NCBI GenBank assembly: GCA_021731185.1 | Contig: JAKFXW010000181.1 | Coordinates: 1 to 7,336, forward strand | Direction: 5' to 3' | Source: Gallionellaceae bacterium | GTDB taxonomy: Bacteria > Pseudomonadota > Gammaproteobacteria > Burkholderiales > Gallionellaceae | DNA: 7,336 nt | Part shown: one piece after another, positions 5,725-7,336 of the stretch | How the letters are laid out: every line of letters begins with the position of its first letter | Position numbering within the stretch: position 1 is the first letter of the stretch | Made by a program: the position numbers and the translations under genes | The notes under the pieces: model-generated | What the model saw: only the letters and a program-made list of their open reading frames with translations | Databases searched by the model: none | What the model was told of the DNA's origin: nothing

Positions 5725-7336
5725 CTAATTATCGTAGTTCAGCACTGGTGCTAACCACCTCTCCGCTTCTTGCAGCGTCCAACCTTTGCGTCTTGCGTAA
5801 TCTTCCACCTGATCTTTATCTATTTTTGCACTGGCAAAATATTGCGCTTGCGGGTGAGAGAAATAAAATCCGCTGACTGCAGCGGTGGGTAACATGGCAT
5901 AGCTTTCGGTGAGGATTATTTTCGCACGGCGCGGCACATCCAACAGCTCAAACAACCCGGCTTTTTCAGTGTGATCGGGACAGGCGGGATAGCCAGGCGC
6001 CGGGCGGATACCACGATATTTTTCATCGATCAACTCATCGTTGCTCAAATTTTCATCGGAAGCGTAGCCCCAGAATTCGCGCCGCACACGGGCGTGCAAC
6101 AGTTCGGCGAAGGCTTCGGCTAGCCGATCCGCCAAGGCTTTTAGCATGATGCTGTTGTAATCATCATGATTTTTTTCATACGCTGCTACACGCTCCTCAA
6201 TGCCGATACCTGCTGTGACCGCGAACGCGCCGATATAATCTGGCACACTTATATTTTTAGGCGCAACAAAATCGGCCAGACACAAATTTGGCTTATCTTC
6301 TGGCTTGACCATTTGCTGGCGCATGTTGTGCCAGGTCATGGCAATTTTGCTGCGTGACTCGTCAGTAAAAATTTCAATATCGTCACTGTTGACGCTGTTG
6401 GCCGGAAATAAACCATACACCGCATTGGCCTTCAACCATTGCCCTTCGATAATTTTCTTGAGCATGGCTTGTGCGTCTTTAAATAAATTCGTCGCGGCTT
6501 CGCCGACCATTTCATCCTGCAAAATTTTCGGGTAACGCCCAGACAATTCCCAAGTTTGAAAGAACGGAGTCCAATCAATGTACGCGCTGATTTCTTGCAA
6601 AGAATAATTTCGTAATTCGCGCACTCCGAGCAGCTTGGGTTTGGGCGGCGTGTAATTTTTCCAATCCGTTTTTAAGCCATGCGCACGCGCATCGGCGATG
6701 CTATAGCGCGCACCCTGCCCTTTTTTATTGGCGTGTTGTTGGCGCGCTTTGGTGTACTCAGCTTTGAGGTCAGCGACATATTTATCACTTAATGTGTTGC
6801 TCAATAAATTATTGCACACCCCCACTGCACGCGACGCATCGGTAACATACACTGTTGTACCGCTCGGATAGTTGGGCTCAATTTTAACTGCTGTATGGAT
6901 GCGCGAAGTGGTTGCACCGCCGATTAACAGCGGAATTTTAAAACCTTGCCGCTCCATCTCTTTAGCAACGTGCGCCATTTCTTCCAGCGACGGAGTAATC
7001 AGTCCGGACAAGCCAATGATGTCGACTTTATGCTCACGCGCCGTGTCCAAAATCTGCTGGCACGGCATCATCACGCCCATGTTGATTACCTCAAAATTGT
7101 TACACTGCAAAACAACCGTGACAATATTTTTGCCGATATCATGCACATCACCTTTAACGGTGGCAATGACAATTTTTCCCTTGGTTTTGTTGTCGCCAGA
7201 ACGTAATTTTTCGGCCTCGATAAACGGTACTAAATGTGCGACGGCCTGCTTCATCACTCGCGCAGACTTAACCACTTGTGGTAAAAACATTTTGCCTGCG
7301 CCAAATAAGTCCCCGACCACATTCATGCCCGTCATC
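5725..7336 (-). CDS. metH: MetH, cobalamin-dependent methionine synthase (partial, N-terminal part beyond window)
   Basis: Transfers the methyl group of 5-methyltetrahydrofolate through methylcobalamin to homocysteine, giving methionine, in the cytoplasm. The window holds the last 536 residues. By comparison with E. coli MetH (about 1227), some 690 residues with the homocysteine and folate domains are missing on the right. The ATG at 7335 is an internal codon in the conserved GMNVVGDLFG helix, not a start. Seen in order (local numbering) are the end of the cap domain (1-45), the B12 domain with DVHDIG (63-68; His65 is the lower cobalt ligand, Asp63 and Ser116 its relay), SGLITPS and IGGATTSR (138-145), then the reactivation domain from about 205. 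That domain has DWTPFFQTWEL (254-264) and the AdoMet-binding RPAPGYPACPDH (444-455). All key residues are present, so it appears functional. It ends with TAG, 35 bp before the DUF486 gene. Confidence 0.97.
   Translation of the reverse strand, partial: MTGMNVVGDLFGAGKMFLPQVVKSARVMKQAVAHLVPFIEAEKLRSGDNKTKGKIVIATVKGDVHDIGKNIVTVVLQCNNFEVINMGVMMPCQQILDTAREHKVDIIGLSGLITPSLEEMAHVAKEMERQGFKIPLLIGGATTSRIHTAVKIEPNYPSGTTVYVTDASRAVGVCNNLLSNTLSDKYVADLKAEYTKARQQHANKKGQGARYSIADARAHGLKTDWKNYTPPKPKLLGVRELRNYSLQEISAYIDWTPFFQTWELSGRYPKILQDEMVGEAATNLFKDAQAMLKKIIEGQWLKANAVYGLFPANSVNSDDIEIFTDESRSKIAMTWHNMRQQMVKPEDKPNLCLADFVAPKNISVPDYIGAFAVTAGIGIEERVAAYEKNHDDYNSIMLKALADRLAEAFAELLHARVRREFWGYASDENLSNDELIDEKYRGIRPAPGYPACPDHTEKAGLFELLDVPRRAKIILTESYAMLPTAAVSGFYFSHPQAQYFASAKIDKDQVEDYARRKGWTLQEAERWLAPVLNYDN

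Noticed and set aside
7300..7335. ATG at 7335 as the start of a short MetH-like protein
   Set aside because: It falls inside the conserved GMNVVGDLFG helix of MetH, so the gene continues beyond the window rather than starting here.
1..7336. CRISPR array, tRNA, rRNA, riboswitch or defence cluster
   Set aside because: No regularly spaced repeats, cloverleaf or known RNA motif was seen. The expected place for a cobalamin riboswitch, upstream of metH, lies outside the window.

Overview
The window looks like ordinary chromosomal DNA of a Gram-negative proteobacterium. It carries the Mla outer-membrane lipid transport operon, the murein-recycling ligase Mpl and a B12-dependent methionine synthase. 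The short MlaD, the long MlaF tail and the order mlaF-E-D-C suggest a betaproteobacterium, possibly of the Nitrosomonadales or Methylophilales type. That placement is inference from gene style, not from a search. Base composition is near half G+C by eye, and no phage, plasmid, CRISPR, tRNA or rRNA signature was seen.

Layout, with all main genes on the minus strand and therefore read from right to left. Positions 7336-5725 hold the C-terminal part of metH (B12-binding and reactivation domains), cut by the window edge. A four-helix DUF486 membrane protein (5689-5342) and an FKBP-type prolyl isomerase with a lipoprotein-like signal (5332-4880) follow with short gaps. A 126-bp element with near-perfect 14-bp terminal inverted repeats (4719-4844) separates the isomerase gene from mpl, and its last bases supply the ribosome binding site of mpl (4719-3334). 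A small hairpin with a T-tract at 3267-3287 probably ends this transcript. The stretch 3058-3333 has no convincing gene, only a diverged direct repeat and that terminator.

Positions 2797-3057 carry one plus-strand gene for an 86-residue protein with a CxxC motif, of unknown function. It is transcribed away from the mla operon. Two sigma70-like promoters stand back to back in the 130-bp gap, with only 7 bp between their -35 boxes. The mla operon then runs leftwards: mlaF (2666-1791, GTG start), mlaE (4-bp overlap), mlaD (stop codon inside its Shine-Dalgarno sequence), a 69-bp gap, and mlaC, which is cut by the left edge. A gene for MlaB would be expected further left.

MlaF, MlaE and MlaD should form the inner-membrane ABC complex that exchanges phospholipid with periplasmic MlaC. 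Mpl and the FKBP isomerase also serve the envelope, whereas MetH is one-carbon metabolism. I see no new multi-gene system here. The items most worth following up are the inverted-repeat element built into the start of mpl, the small CxxC protein and the divergent promoter pair.
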